NCBI GenBank assembly: GCA_958510875.1
Contig: OY294068.1
Span: 156,400,388 to 156,464,387 of the forward strand
Reading direction: 5' to 3'
From: Endomychus coccineus
Lineage: Eukaryota; Arthropoda; Insecta; Coleoptera; Endomychidae
DNA: 64,000 nt
In this document: piece by piece, positions 20,160 through 32,141 of the stretch
Numbering within the stretch: position 1 is the first letter of the stretch
Layout of the letters: each line of letters starts with the position of its first letter
Position numbers and translations under genes: made by a program
The notes under the pieces: model-generated
Seen by the model: only the letters and a program-made list of their open reading frames with translations
The model's database searches: none
What the model was told of the DNA's origin: nothing

Positions 20160-21720
20160 GATGTCAGTGTGTGTGTGTGTATAGTCCAGGCTGTGAACCG
20201 GGATTTTAGCTATAATAAAAAAAAAAAATGTGGGATCGAATCGAAAATTTTTTTTTGCATTAGCTTCAGGAGGTTCTCAGGATCATTCATACACCTTAAA
20301 ACCTCTTGAAAACCCCAACCCCACCCATTGGGAGCGAAAATGGCCCGGAATCTCCAAGTCTTGAATTGTATTTTCTACAAAAAAAGGTATTTTGGCATTT
20401 CGAGTGCACCTAGGGGTTTTTTTTGGGTCGCTGAACACGAATCCGTAGCCAGATTTACTTGCAATCCATCATAGGGGTGGTCAAATCGACAAATTTGGCC
20501 AATTTCGCACCCCTAATATGTTATTTTGCAATTTACTTGTTTTTGGCATTTCGAATGCACCAAGGAAGTTTTTTGTGTTGCTGAAGACGAATCCGAAGCT
20601 AGATTTACTTGCAATCCATCGTAGGGGTGGTAAAATTGACAAAATTGGCTAATTTTGCACCCCTAATATGTTATTTCGTAATTTACGTGTTTTAGGCGTT
20701 TCGAATGCACCAAGGGATTTTTTTGGGTCGCTGAATACGATTCCGAAGCAAGATTTACTCGAATATCATCGTAGGGGTGGGACATTTACAAAAATGGCTA
20801 ATTTGACAAGCTTCTAAATTTTTATTATTTTTGCATTTCAAAATTACTTCCGAGTTTCCTCTTTTTTAATATTAAGAGCATAGGAATATTAGTAATTGTT
20901 TGAAAAAGAACACAAATTTTCAATTACTATATTTTTTTTAATTCTTAACCTTATTTTTTTTATACAATTACTTACAATAGGTAATAGATATTCGTCATCA
21001 GAATCATCGTTTTCAAGAATTGGCTCGCCTCTATTATTATTATCAGGTTAATCTCCATCTTCATCTTCATCTTCGCAGTTGGAAAAATCTATATTATTAT
21101 ATAATTGGGTATCATCATCTTCCTCATCATTGGCAGACGTCTCGGTGTCAACATTGGCACAAGTAGAACCTTTGCAATATGTACAGTTCACTGTGCATCG
21201 TATAAGTCATTCTTTCATTAGGGGTGCAAAATTCGCCAATTTTGTAGATTTTACCACCCCAACGATGGATGGCAAGTGAATCTGACTTCGTATTCGTGTT
21301 CAGCTACCCAAAAAACCCTCTTGGTGATTCGAAATGCCAAAAATATGTAAATTGCAAAATAACATATTATGGGTACGAAATTGGCCAATTTTGTCGATTT
21401 GACCACCCCTACGATGGATTGCAAGTAAATCTGGCTACGGATTCGTGTTCAGCGACCCAAAAAACCTACTAGGTGCACTCGAAATGCCAAAATACCTTTT
21501 TTTTGAAGAAAATACAATTCAAGACTTGGAGATTTCGGGCCATTTTCGCCTTCAATGGCTGGGGTTGGGGTTCCCAAGAGGTTTTAAGGTGTATGAATGA
21601 TCCTGAGAACCTCCTGAAGCTAATGCAAAAAAACAAATTTTATTCGGACTTACATGCTTTTTTTTTCCGGTTCACAGCCTTGACCAGTAGGTCTGTACGT
21701 ATGTGGGTGAGTGCGTAACC
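20160..21720. mobile_element. Foldback element with complex arms built of ~140-bp subrepeats
   Basis: The left arm (about 20160-20830) and right arm (about 21200-21720) are inverted copies. CATTAGCTTCAGGAGGTTCT pairs with AGAACCTCCTGAAGCTAATG, and GGTCGCTGAACACGAATCCG with CGGATTCGTGTTCAGCGACC. The left arm itself contains about three successive diverged units, each with GGCATTTCGAGTGCACC, GGGTCGCTGAACACGAATCC and GCAATCCATCATAGGGGTGG. The right arm contains two. Between the arms, 20960-21150 on the minus strand reads as an acidic stretch (ANDEEDDDTQLYNNIDF, ENDDSDDEYLLP) that looks like the remnant of a protein. No transposase is recognised. Confidence 0.8.
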
Positions 21721-21827
21721 CACTGTGGAGACTATTCCGCTTTTCCGGTTTGCAGATTGCTCTAATGGAAACTGTATTGTTTTTGGGCAAGGTAGCTCCG
21801 TTTGCGAGTGGTATTTCTGATTGACAC

Positions 21828-22075
21828 TGTGGATACACTATAAAAGAATTAATAATAAATAATCACCCTTATACACTGAAAATACTTTTGAAGTACTGAG
21901 GAACTTTCAGCTACCAAGTAGACATCATCAGAGTAAACTAAATTGAAATAGGCATATTTAGATTACTAATTTAGTTTACTTTGATGGATGGCTACTTGGC
22001 AGCCGAAAATTTCTTAGAACTTCAACAGTATTTTTAGTGAATGAGGGTTATTATTTCTCATTTATGGTGGTATTT
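21828..22075. mobile_element. Hairpin MITE, same family as 40654-40829
   Basis: The left arm (AATAATCACCCTTATACACT, CTACCAAGTAGACATCATCA) and right arm (GGATGGCTACTTGGCAGCCG, TATTTTTAGTGAATGAGGGT) are inverted, with about 55 bp between them. More diverged than the 40.7-kb copy. Confidence 0.75.
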
Positions 22076-23027
22076 CTAACACCCATCTTAATGTTTTCAA
22101 ATGCAATTATGGTAATTTATTGAACCGTATAAACAACAGTGTTTTTCTGTTTATAAATATATTATATGGCAGCAAGTATCAGTATAAAACAAGGTTGTAT
22201 AGAACATAGAGTTGTGAAATAGATTATAATTTCAATGTGACATTTCTAAATCATTACAATCTTTCATTTAACTTGCCTTGTATCCATATTGATCTATCTA
22301 TTTGTACGTTCGGGGGAAATTTTTACAAGTGAATTTTCACCCACCTCTTGGCGTTCGAATAACTTGAAACTTGGCAGGTGTCCATTATTAGGTTGACAAT
22401 GCATTATGATGTATTTATAAGAAAGAAAAAAATATGGCTGAGTTTTTTGATTATGGTCCGATTCTATTTAAAATTGGTACGTGAAGGTCTTTGAGTTAAA
22501 ATTCAAAAATTCAAGATTGCAGCTAAGATGCGGGCGAGTTTAATGATAATGATTAGATTCTATTCAAAATTGGTATATGGGAGTTTTTGGGGTAGGAGAT
22601 CATGATTCTCAGTCAAAATTCGAAAATTTATCAGGGTTCCTTTGTTTTAATCATGAGCCATTTTTTTTGCAGCCAAATTTTACTTCAGATCAATTTAAAT
22701 CCTAATTTCATCAACTTGTCATGATATTATGGAAGACTTCGTAATTTCTCCGTCAATTTTCTTATTCAAAACAAAACTAATGGAATCGGTCAAGTCGTTC
22801 TGTATGGTGTAGCCCCATTTGACGGTACTGTTGACCTAAGTAAAAATTGATTATGAAGAGCCTTCGAAGACGTTCCAAACTTTTTTTGGCTCCCTCAAAT
22901 TTATTAAAAAATTATCATCGAATACCTTACACTTTAATAGAAATAAGCAAGCGGTTGAATGAATAAATTCTTAATAAATAACTGTCTCGTAAACATAATT
23001 TACATTTTCAATTTGTTCTTCCTACAG

Positions 23028-23227
23028 CTTTATTGTATGCAACGATTTTCGGTCATGTGACTACTATAATTCAACAGATGACTTCGGCAACAGCGAAATA
23101 TCATGACATGCTCAATAACGTAAGGGAATTCATGAAACTCCACGAAGTCCCTAAAGCCCTCTCCGAACGTGTAATGGATTATGTAGTTTCAACTTGGGCC
23201 ATGACTAAGGGCCTAGATCAAGATAAG
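23028..23227 (+). CDS. eag: eag exon: end of S6 and C-linker
   Basis: With one carried base the frame reads [60 protein letters not shown] and KGLDQDK. This is the intracellular end of S6 and the C-linker helices that couple pore opening to the CNBHD. The acceptor is CCTACAG before 23028 and the donor GTAATA at 23228. It ends on a codon boundary, joining V-L-N at 37946 across a 14.7-kb intron packed with transposons. Confidence 0.98.
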
Positions 23228-23417
23228 GTAATAAACGTTTTATTATATACATACGAGTATGAACTCTTTGTTCATTTGATTTGTACCGTTAATCTATGTT
23301 TTATTTGAGAAGATGCATAATTATATATATATATATATATGAGGGGTCAATCGACGTGGAATTATGTCTAAAAAAAAGTTTACTAGTAAGCGTTTGGTAG
23401 TGTGGCCTTCTTGCATT

Positions 23418-25366
23418 GGAACATTTTTTGACACCAGGAACATATTTTTCTTAGCGGGGTGGGAGGAGGTGGAATGGATTTGATATCACATTAACTAGCA
23501 TCACATTGAGTGGAAGGTTTTAACCTTTTCAGAACTCAAAGATTCATCCATTTTTGATTGAACGCAACCGAGTTATGACACTCCGAATTTTTGCCATTTT
23601 TGGTGCATTTTCAAGTGGTGCGTTCTTTCACTCGAGTGTAGATTATCATAACTGGTGAGCGATTTTCTCTGAAATTATCAATTCAATTAATGCTTCGTGA
23701 TACTAGACTACGTTAAAAGAGCATATGACGCATCACGAACCTAAAAATATGAAGTTATTGAAGTTGAAAGTTGAAATTACAGTTTTTAGGCCTTAAAAAT
23801 GGTTCTTTTCGCCAATATATCTGTGGGAAAGTGGATGTGGCAACTGAAATGCATTAAATACTTTGTGTTTGAATGTAATAATGTCTCCCAAGTGTCAAAC
23901 ATCCCGTTATTTCAGAACAGTGTTATGAAACCTCTCAAAAATTGAGGAAAAACTCCAAAAAACACGTTTTGGGCTTGATGCACCTCTAAATATTAACCGA
24001 TTTGTTTCAAATTTGGGGGACCTGAATGAATTTGAACGGGGAATGATATACTCGAACAAGAGCGAAATATAAAAATATTAATTTTTTTTGGCAAAGCCTA
24101 CTTCTTATTGTACTGATTAATAAAATAGTTTTTATTCCGAAAACGGTGCGTCAGAACGGAAAACTCCAAGAAGCACTTTTTAAGCAGAATTAAACTGGCT
24201 TTGAGGAAGCAATACTAGTTTTTGCAAAAGTCAGTGGCGTACAGTCTTTTTGCTAAACATATAGACTTGCCGGCACGAACGCCACTGATCTAAATGATTT
24301 AATGATACATTTGCATGTACCAAAACTCATCCTAGGATCTGAACAACATTTAGCCCCATATACACAAAATGGTGTATAGTTTTGTCAGATAACTACTAAA
24401 AATATCTCACCATTTTGTGTATATGGGGCTAAATGTTGTTCAGATCCTAGGATGAGTTTTGGTACATGCAAATGTATCATTAAATCATTTAGATCAGTGG
24501 CGTTCGTGCCGGCAAGTCTATATGTTTAGCAAAAAGACTGTACGCCACTGACTTTTGCAAAAACTAGTATTGCTTCCTCAAAGCCAGTTTAATTCTGCTT
24601 AAAAAGTGCTTCTTGGAGTTTTCCGTTCTGACGCACCGTTTTCGGAATAAAAACTATTTTATTAATCAGTACAATAAGTAGCAGTAGGCTTTGCCAAAAA
24701 AAATTAGTATTTTTATATTTCGCTCTTGTTCGAGTATATCATTCCCCGTTCAAATTCATTCAGGTCCCCCAAATTTGAAACAAATCGGTTAATATTTAGA
24801 GGTGCATCAAGCCCAAAACGTGTTTTTTGGAGTTTTTCCTCAATTTTTGAGAGGTTTCATAACACTGTTCTAAAATAACGGGATGTTTGACACTTGGGAG
24901 ACATTATTACATTCAAACACACAGTATTTAATGCATTTCAGTTGCCACATCCACTTTCCCACAGATATATTGGCGAAAAGAACCATTTTTAAGGCCAAAA
25001 ACTGTAATTTCAACTTTTAACTTCAATAACTTCATATTTTTAGGTTCGTGATGCGTCATATGCTCTTTCAACGTAGTCTAGTATCACGTAGCATTAATTT
25101 AGTTGATAATTTCAGAGAAAATCGCCCATCAGTTATGATAATCTACACTCGAGTGAAAGAACGCACCACTTGAAAATGCACCAAAAATGGCAAAAATTCG
25201 GAGTGCAATAACTCGGTTGCGTTCAGACAAAAATGGATGAATCTTTGAGTTCTGAAAAGGTTAAAACCTTCCATTCAATGTGATGCTAGTTAATGTGATA
25301 CCAAATCCATTCCACCTCCTCCCACCCCGCTAAGAAAAATATGTTCCTGGTGTCAAAAAATGTTCC
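23418..25366. repeat. Near-perfect giant palindrome, arms ~957 bp
   Basis: The left arm 23418-24374 and right arm 24408-25366 are reverse complements with only scattered differences, separated by a 33-bp spacer (TATAGTTTTGTCAGATAACT and so on). Centre motif: CACAAAATGGTG / CACCATTTTGTG. In RNA or single-stranded DNA it would fold into a stem of nearly 1 kb. Such a stem is a plausible source of double-stranded RNA or small RNAs when the eag intron is transcribed (inference). Confidence 0.95.
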
Positions 25367-25914
25367 ACTTCGACAGCTCGTAGGCCGAGCCGAAAAAATC
25401 ATGGACTCAATCAGACAACAGTCAATAAATTTCGATCATTTTTCTTTGAGATCCCTGAAAATTCGAGTTTCTACGATGATTTGGCGGAAGTTCTGAATTT
25501 TTCCAAAAAAAAGTACCATTTTGCGTTTTTTTGGCCACAACTTTGCCAATTTTGTACCTCAATCAATGAATATTTATAAAATTAATCGACGAGTCATGAA
25601 GTTAATAGAATCTGTTGAGTACAGAGTATATTCTAGTATTTACAATCAAATATGTTTAACAATCATTTAATAATTTATAATCATACATTTAATAATTTGT
25701 AATCATACATCACATTAACGCTTTTTTCGCAACCCTTGGAATTCGCCGCCTGTGCTCCTGGACAACTTTCAACAGGTGCTGCTTTTGCTCTTCGTTTTTC
25801 GTCAATTCGGAATTATATTTTGTATTTAACGCTATACCTCTTTCCGCGGTGTCATTCGTAACGCGCAAAAATGAACATTTTTCTTTCGCTTCTATATAAG
25901 ACTCGTTGCTGTCA
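25367..25914. other. Spacer inside the composite element
   Basis: Holds AATCATACATTTAATAATTT-type short repeats around 25670 and no ORF. Not homologous to the arms as far as can be read. Confidence 0.35.
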
Positions 25915-26540
25915 AAGTGGGAAATTTTTTGACACTAGGAACATGTTTTTCTTAGTGGGGTGGGATGGGGTGGAATGGATTTGATATAACATTAAGTAGC
26001 ATCACATTAAAGGGAAGATTATAACCTTTTTGGAACTCAAAGATTCATCTATTTTCGACTAAACGCAAACGAGTTATGGCACTCTGAATTTTTGCAATTT
26101 TTGGTGCATTTTCAAGTGGTGCGTTTTTTCACTCGAGTGTAGATTATCATAACTGATGGGCGATTTTCTCTGAAATTATCAACTCAATTAATGCTACGTG
26201 ATACTAGACTACGTTGAAAGAGCATATGACGCATCACGAACCTAAAAATTAGAAGTTATTTAAGTTGAAAGTTGAAATTACAGTTTTTAGGCCTTAAAAA
26301 AATGGTTCCTTCAGCCAATGTATCTGTGGGAAAATGGATGTGATGACTGAAATGCATTAAATACTTTGTGTTTGAATGTAATAATGTCTCCCAAGTGTCA
26401 AACATTTCGTTATTGTAGAACAGTGTTATGAAACCTCTCAAAAATTGATGAAAAACTTCAAAAAACACGTTTTGGGCTTGATGCACCTCTAAATATTAGC
26501 CAATTTGTTCCAAATTTGCGATTTTTTTTGGCACAGCCTA
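25915..26540. repeat. Third, more diverged copy of the palindrome arm
   Basis: It starts GAAATTTTTTGACACTAGGA, parallels 23418-24100 in the same orientation (GCGTTTTTTCACTCGAGTGT, GTGTCAAACATTTCGTTATT), then is broken by a mariner-like insertion. It resumes at about 27627 with CTTATTGTACTGATTGATAA, the equivalent of 24110. Confidence 0.85.
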
Positions 26541-26544
26541 ATAA

Positions 26545-27560
26545 GAAGCCATCCTTGTAATGATTTATTTTAACTAATTTCCCAAGAAACAGTGCATTAC
26601 ATTTTAAGTTTATATCAAATGCTGGAAATGGCTCCCCTGTGCTTCAATACACGCTCTAAATCGCCTTCGCATATTTCTTCTGACTCTTCGCAATAGTTGA
26701 GGTATTTGGCGTATTGTTTCACAATCACTGGTAACGCGTTCCATTAATGTGGCTCCATTCGCTATGGGAGTGGAATACACCAGTGGCTTTAGATGCCTCC
26801 AGAGATAGAAATCGCAAGGATTTAAATCAGGTGATCGAGGTGGCCAAGAAATAGGCCCGCCCCGACCAATCCAATTTCATTGAAATGTAACGTTTAATTA
26901 ATATCTTACATTACCACTAAAATGAGCAGGAGGTAAAGGTTGGGTAAATTGTCCTGTAAAAATGCAGAAATGTTTGTCCGTCTGATCTTGTGGGTAAAAT
27001 AAAGGTTCCAACCAAATAATTTTGAAATACTTTTGCCCTCAAATTGATTGAAAACTGCTGCTGGTGTCACGATTGATGAATAACATGTGAATTTTCATCC
27101 GCCCAGTGATGTTCATTGAGGAAATTAAATATTCCATTTCTGGTGAATGATTTTCTGCATTTCTTTGTCTTATCCACTGGCAATGATGCAATCTGGCTGA
27201 AAAGTCTGCTTCAGAAAGGGCTTATACTCTCTGTAAATGGTAAGGACAGAGCTGCTGCACGTGGAGTATTCGCCATACATTAACGTAGTTGGTATTTCCC
27301 AATTCGTTTGCTAGACGCCTTTTACTTTTTTCGGGCTTTTGTTCAACCACTCTTAAGACATTCTCCTCATTTTTCACTGTTTGAGCAGTTCTTGGCGCCC
27401 CACAATCAACAAAACTACCTGTTAGTTTTCCTGTTTCTCTCAAACGTCTATGAACGTTTACAGAGGTATTCGCACAAGGTAAATAACGGTCAGAAAATGC
27501 ATCTTCAGAGAAACATCTTACTTTACTTTATGTCATTCCTTGTTGTTTTAGTTTGACAAG
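26545..27560 (-). pseudogene. Tc1/mariner-like transposase fossil inserted in the third arm
   Basis: The minus-strand N-terminal part at 27480-27222 reads TGSFVDCGAPRTAQTV then KRRLANELGN and WRILHVQQLCPYHLQRV (helix-turn-helix region). The C-terminal part at 26880-26600 reads WIGRGGPISWPPRSPDL, DFYLWRHLKPLVYSTPI and RRRFRACIEAHGSHFQ. The catalytic domain between them is mostly deleted. It interrupts the arm exactly between AGCCTA and CTTATTG, so it post-dates the arm triplication. Confidence 0.8.
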
Positions 27561-27754
27561 AAATTTATGACGCTTACAAAAAATGCCAACCGCACTACCA
27601 TTTTTATTATTATTACAATTCCGAAAACAGCTTATTGTACTGATTGATAAAATAATTTTTATTCCGAAAATGGTGCGTCAGAACGAAAAAGTCTAGGAGG
27701 GACTTTCCAGGCGCTTTTTAATCTGGCTTTAAGAAAACAACACTAATTTTTAAT

Positions 27755-28040
27755 CCTCGAAGAAGAGGTAGACGATCCGGGTGTCACGTGCACCAGGTGC
27801 ACTGTAACATTTTTTGGACATCGAATTTGTGTCCAGCGACCCCAAAAACCACCGAGTAACGAAATTAAGAGCAATTCGTACATCTTTGGAATTAATCCTC
27901 GAAGAAGAGGTAGGCGACCCGGATGTCACGCGCACCAGGTGCATTGTAGCATTTTTTGAACATCGAATTCGTTTTCAGCGACCCCAGAAACCCACGAGAG
28001 GAGAAATTGGGGTAATTTTACTGATTATTGTTCTAGTTTT
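27755..28040. repeat. Two tandem ~143-bp units
   Basis: CCTCGAAGAAGAGGTAGACG with CACGTGCACCAGGTGCACTG and ATTTTTTGGACATCGAATTT starts near 27756. It is repeated with changes from about 27896. Part of the composite element's right flank. Confidence 0.8.
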
Positions 28041-28379
28041 CGCAAATTGAAAAAATACCTTTTGGAAAATGCATCTTTTACATGCATTTTTAAGAGCAGC
28101 AATGCAAGAAGGCCACACTACCAAACGCTTACTAGTAAACTTTTTTTTTTTTTTAGACATAATCCCACGTCGATTGACCCCTCATTCATTAAATTCCGTT
28201 GACTAGAATTTTTTTCGAGATTTTGGTGATTTTCGTTTATATTTCCTCCACTAAGAAGGTATTGCTTGGAAATGTTTACACGCCCAGGCCATAACACCTA
28301 CCTCATTACTTGAGTCAATTGGCTTTGGCTTGGGCAACACATCTCAAGACCTCCTTGCTACTTTCCCCTACAACGGGGG

Positions 28380-28499
28380 TATACATCTGAGGGATCAACA
28401 TGCCTCTGCATTGACGGCTGCCGAACTGACAAAGCGCTCATTGGCAATGAGGTAGGCCTACGGGCAAGCGAGACACACTCGATGAGTAGACACAGCATC
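28380..28499 (+). pseudogene. Left half of a non-LTR retroelement broken by a hAT insertion
   Basis: The frame reads RTDKALIGNE, resembling the RNase H 'GNE' region. The continuation is on the other side of the hAT element (30114-30370). Weak on its own, but supported by the partner. Confidence 0.4.
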
Positions 28500-30105
28500 C
28501 AGGGCCGGATTTAAGGAGTTGGAGGCCCCTGGGCCCAAGTTTGATGGGGGCCCCTATATGTCAGAGCCTAACATGTTTTTTTATTCAGTATACACCGACT
28601 GTATACTGAATGCAATTTTAATGCATTTCAAAATGTTCTTGTAATAAAAAATCTGGTCAATATATATTTTTTAATGTACATAAATATCAATAACTTTACA
28701 CAGGTATTTTTCGAGTTTTCCTCGCCGCGAAATCGTCAATGACATCGTCAAAATTCAACTATCTCAAAATATCTCTGTTGCTGCTCAAAAACGCGAGATC
28801 GTTAAGACGTTGTTGAGTCATTGCCGTTCGCAATCTGTTTTCCAACAATTTTAATTTTGAAAATCATCTTTCCGCCGAACAATTCGTGATGATTAAGACG
28901 AGATACATTTTTAATATAGTTTCAACATCATTAGGAAAAGCGTCCTGCAGCTGTTTTTCAATGATTAACGAATACATACAATGTTCGCGACTTAAGTATT
29001 GGTCTTTGTTCTCAGCAAACTGTCTGTAAAATTCGGCAAATTGTATTAGCTCGACCCCAAGATTTTCATCAACATCGTCTTTGTAAATCCCTGCCAAAAG
29101 TCGTGCTTGTTTACATAAATCATCGGAACTCAAATCCTCCAGTTCAGCCAGAAATCCGAAACGCATAGACACTAGTGCATACGCCGCAAGCCGTTAGTCC
29201 AATGAAGTCAATAACTGGCCGATTACAGGGAGGTAGTTTTCGACGACAAATTTCCGCGATGGTGACAGGTCCACTTCTGGCACGTGTCCGTAGTCCAGTG
29301 GAATCAAGCGGAGATTTCGGCGCCTTGTCCTCGAGGTGTCGTACTCTGACGTTCCAGTCCGTTCTTTTCCTGCTTCTTCGTAGAACGCAAAGTTGCCGCG
29401 TTCTTACTCAATGAAAACTCTCAGTGACTTCAGAGATGCAACTGCCGAATTCAAGTCGAGCTTGGAATTTTCAAGCAGTTTGCTTGTCGCGTTAACTCTG
29501 TTCAAAATGTCATTCCAGAAGACAGCATAGATGTCCGTTTCCAATTTGCACATTTGCTTGTGCAAGCCTTGACACTCGACTCGGGTTTCGAATGTTGCTC
29601 ATCATCTTCGGACATTAACAAGAGTGTTTGTTTTATGTCTGCATATCCGAGCACCAAAGCTTTAGTAGCATCTGCACGACAAGACCAGCGGGTACTATTC
29701 ACTCGAGTTGGGACATGTATGTGACGTTTCTCTGTGTCGGAGTGAGATGTTTGGAGTTGCTCTGTAAGTTTCTTCTAACGACTTGTAGAGCTCGTGAAAA
29801 ATACGTAAGCTTTTTCCAAAAAGTTGAAAAACCGCACTTTTTTTTTAATAGTAAAAAATATTTTGCAAAATCTGTACATGCAAATGTTGCACTAAATGAC
29901 GCAAAAAGAAGATATTATTCATCATTGATTACCAATATTCACATCAATACTATTGATAACGATACTATTGATTATATTAAATAGTTGTCATATGATTTCT
30001 GTAATAAGCAAATTTTGTTTCTTCACTTGATCTTTGGTGGGGGCCTCTAGGTGGTGGAGGCCTCTGGGCCATGGCCCACCCGGCTCACCCCTAAATCCGG
30101 CCCTG
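28500..30105. mobile_element. hAT transposon copy, 1606 bp, with 8-bp target duplication
   Basis: The left end CAGGGCCGGATTTAAGGAG and right end CTAAATCCGGCCCTG are terminal inverted repeats. They are flanked by ACAGCATC (28492-28499) and AAAGCATC (30106-30113), a 7-of-8 match as expected for hAT's 8-bp duplication. Just inside, both ends carry GGGGGCC and GGGCCC(C/A)-rich subterminal sequence. The element carries a decayed transposase on the minus strand. Confidence 0.92.
28730..29780 (-). pseudogene. hAT transposase (zinc-finger MYM-type-1-like) inside the hAT copy
   Basis: Minus-strand frames in order: TRWSCRADATKALVLGYADI (29695-29640), then a frameshifted middle, then FGFLAELEDLSSDDLCKQAR and LVLIITNCSAER with a stop. 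FSKLKLLENRLRTAMTQQRL follows (about 28860-28780). This is the hAT transposase of the DUF4371/ZMYM1-like group, with its C-terminal dimerisation region. Several frameshifts and stops make it non-functional. Related to the fragment at 11643-11882. Confidence 0.82.
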
Positions 30106-30113
30106 AAAGCATC

Positions 30114-30370
30114 AGGATAATCTCCGAGATCTTTACAGGTCACGGAAATCTGATGAAATTTAAACATACGATAGAGAAAAACAACAGTCCCTTATGTATA
30201 TGATGCGAGGGAAACAAATTGGAGTCGTCAGTCCACTTTCTTTGTAAATGTCCTGCGCTCATTCGAACCAGGTTTACCAGATAACATAAAAGATCTAAGC
30301 GTAAAACCGATCTTAGGATTCTGTCGAGCAGCAGGGTATCCAAATACCCCCTGAAAAAACGTAGCAGGGG
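30114..30370 (+). pseudogene. Right half of the same non-LTR retroelement: C-terminal zinc-binding region
   Basis: Frames read FTGHGNLMKFKHTIEKNNSP then SVHFLCKCPALIRTRF, resembling the 'TGH...L..HL...C..C...EH.LC.CPAL' end of RNase H-bearing non-LTR ORF2 proteins. It resumes immediately after the hAT target duplication. Confidence 0.65.
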
Positions 30371-30862
30371 ATAGTGTCCAAGGGTTTTTGGCTAAGTGCA
30401 AGGAACTTGTTATTAAGCCCACTACCATCTCAACCAATACCAATATTATAAGACAGCCGGTATAAGTAGAAAACAAAGTTATATTATTGTCTGAATAATT
30501 AAATAATTACGTCAACCTGACAGCAGGTGTTGGTATAAAACATAGAGTTGTTAAATACATTATGTACACCATTAGAATACAATTTCCATGTAACGTAGAC
30601 TATAATGTATCTTCCATTAGCTGTTTCTACATCATTTCCAATATATTTTATGTTCCTCCAATCATACATTTAATCCGCTGAAGTGTCCGAAAGCTATTTT
30701 GCTAACAAAAGTGAGGGAAATTAGTAATCGATTATTACAACTCATTTGCCTTTGCTATCGATACACATTACGAAATAAGAATTCATGGTGATGTTTTCTT
30801 TTTACAACATTCTAGGGCTCTTACTATATCCCTCAATTAAAACCTATATGTTTAACAGATGG

Positions 30863-31099
30863 GAAATAAATGGATATTCATTTATTTCTTGTTGACATTC
30901 ACCAAATAACAATGATACGGTCTCTCTAGTCTAGGACGATCAGTGAGATAACAAACTAACTTTTCCGCACAGCTGTTTCGCTCTCTCATAGAGCTCATCA
31001 CCAGAACGAGAAAGTTACTGATCGATCTAGGCTAGGGTAACCTTATCATTGTTATCTGGCAGAAGTCAACAAGGACATAAATGAATATTCATTTATTTC
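30863..31099. mobile_element. Short foldback element (MITE-like), 237 bp
   Basis: GAAATAAATGGATATTCATT...AAATAACAATGATA at the left is inverted at the right as TATCATTGTTATCTGG...ATGAATATTCATTTATTTC. The inner part contains CACAGCTGTTTCGCTCTCTC. A related inverted piece recurs at about 31245-31290. Confidence 0.8.
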
Positions 31100-31439
31100 A
31101 AATTTGTTTCAGTTCGAGTTCGAGTTCATTAATTTTTTAGATTTCTTAGTGTGACGTCCACTGTGGTTACATATTTTTGTTCTCTCCAACATTTTTTGGT
31201 TATTACCTGAGATAGAGGATCTTTCTGTAACATTGGAAATTTTCTCGTTGTTTTGATGAGCTCTATGAGATAGCGAAACAGCTGTACGGAATTAGCAGTT
31301 TGTAATGTTAAGAAACATCTAAACCTATTTACCTTTTCACTTGTACCTGTTTTTGGATGCTGATTTTATATTATAATGGTTTCCGCTTTAGCTAGATTCA
31401 AGGATGTATTCTGTTTCCCGAGCTACATATGGAAATTTT

Positions 31440-31748
31440 CTAACTGAAATAATCATAAGACATTGAACTTATTCCAAATAAATTCAATAACATCGAAATC
31501 ACTTCTTTTGCATCTACGAAATAGGAAAGATTGATGGAAAACCAAAAATAGAACTCTTTCATCCAATAACCACTACACTCAGGTGCGGTCATATAATAAA
31601 TCTCTGTCAGAAACATGTTTTCCGGTTCCCAATGAAACAATTGTCTTGTTTGCTCCGGTCTGACGGGAATCTTGAATTCCAATATTCCCCAGTTGGAAAA
31701 ACTCGCGTTGCATTTGAAATTGGCTGCTGCTTTCAATGACAAAAACAT
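31440..31748 (-). CDS. Unrecognised 102-aa ORF, doubtful
   Basis: The frame is open for 102 codons and has a protein-like composition (several Trp, Cys, Pro; e.g. ILEFKIPVRPEQTRQLFHW). It lies in a transposon-rich intron with no splice or promoter evidence. It could be a scrap of a mobile element, or chance. I do not recognise it. Confidence 0.15.
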   Translation of the reverse strand: MFLSLKAAANFKCNASFSNWGILEFKIPVRPEQTRQLFHWEPENMFLTEIYYMTAPECSGYWMKEFYFWFSINLSYFVDAKEVISMLLNLFGISSMSYDYFS

Positions 31749-32141
31749 TTTAATAAAGCAAGTATACGAAGGTCAGCTTCCTCTGAAATAATGATAGAGC
31801 CAGAAAATTCTATATTTTCGGTATAACATAATTGAAGCAAATCGATTCAAGGTCCATTTAAACTTTCACAAATGCTGAAAGAGAAATTACGTTTCATAAG
31901 GGACTCGTATTTCTATACAGGCCAGCCGCAACCTGCATCGTAAAACATAAATTTTCCGATATTTTCAGATGTCGAATTCTATTCCAGGAAAATCACCCAT
32001 CCACCTCTCGATTTTACTATCGGAATATTGTTGTAAGCTTAAATGTGATTCAGGTATTGTTGTAATGCTTACATACAAAATGTTTGAATAAAAAAATCAA
32101 ATGCATGTATATATTTAAATTAAAAATTAAAAGTAAATGAT

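Larger units (their letters stand above)
23341..28187. mobile_element. Composite element bounded by ~60-bp inverted ends
   Basis: GAGGGGTCAATCGACGTGG at 23341 is followed by GTTTACTAGTAAGCGTTTGG and TGTGGCCTTCTTGCATTG. The same sequence occurs inverted at about 28105-28187, ending CCACGTCGATTGACCCCTC. Left of it is an (AT)n run; the target duplication is unclear. Inside are a giant palindrome, a third copy of its arm, a mariner-like insertion and a two-unit tandem repeat (listed separately). No transposase attributable to the ends is recognised. Confidence 0.75.
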
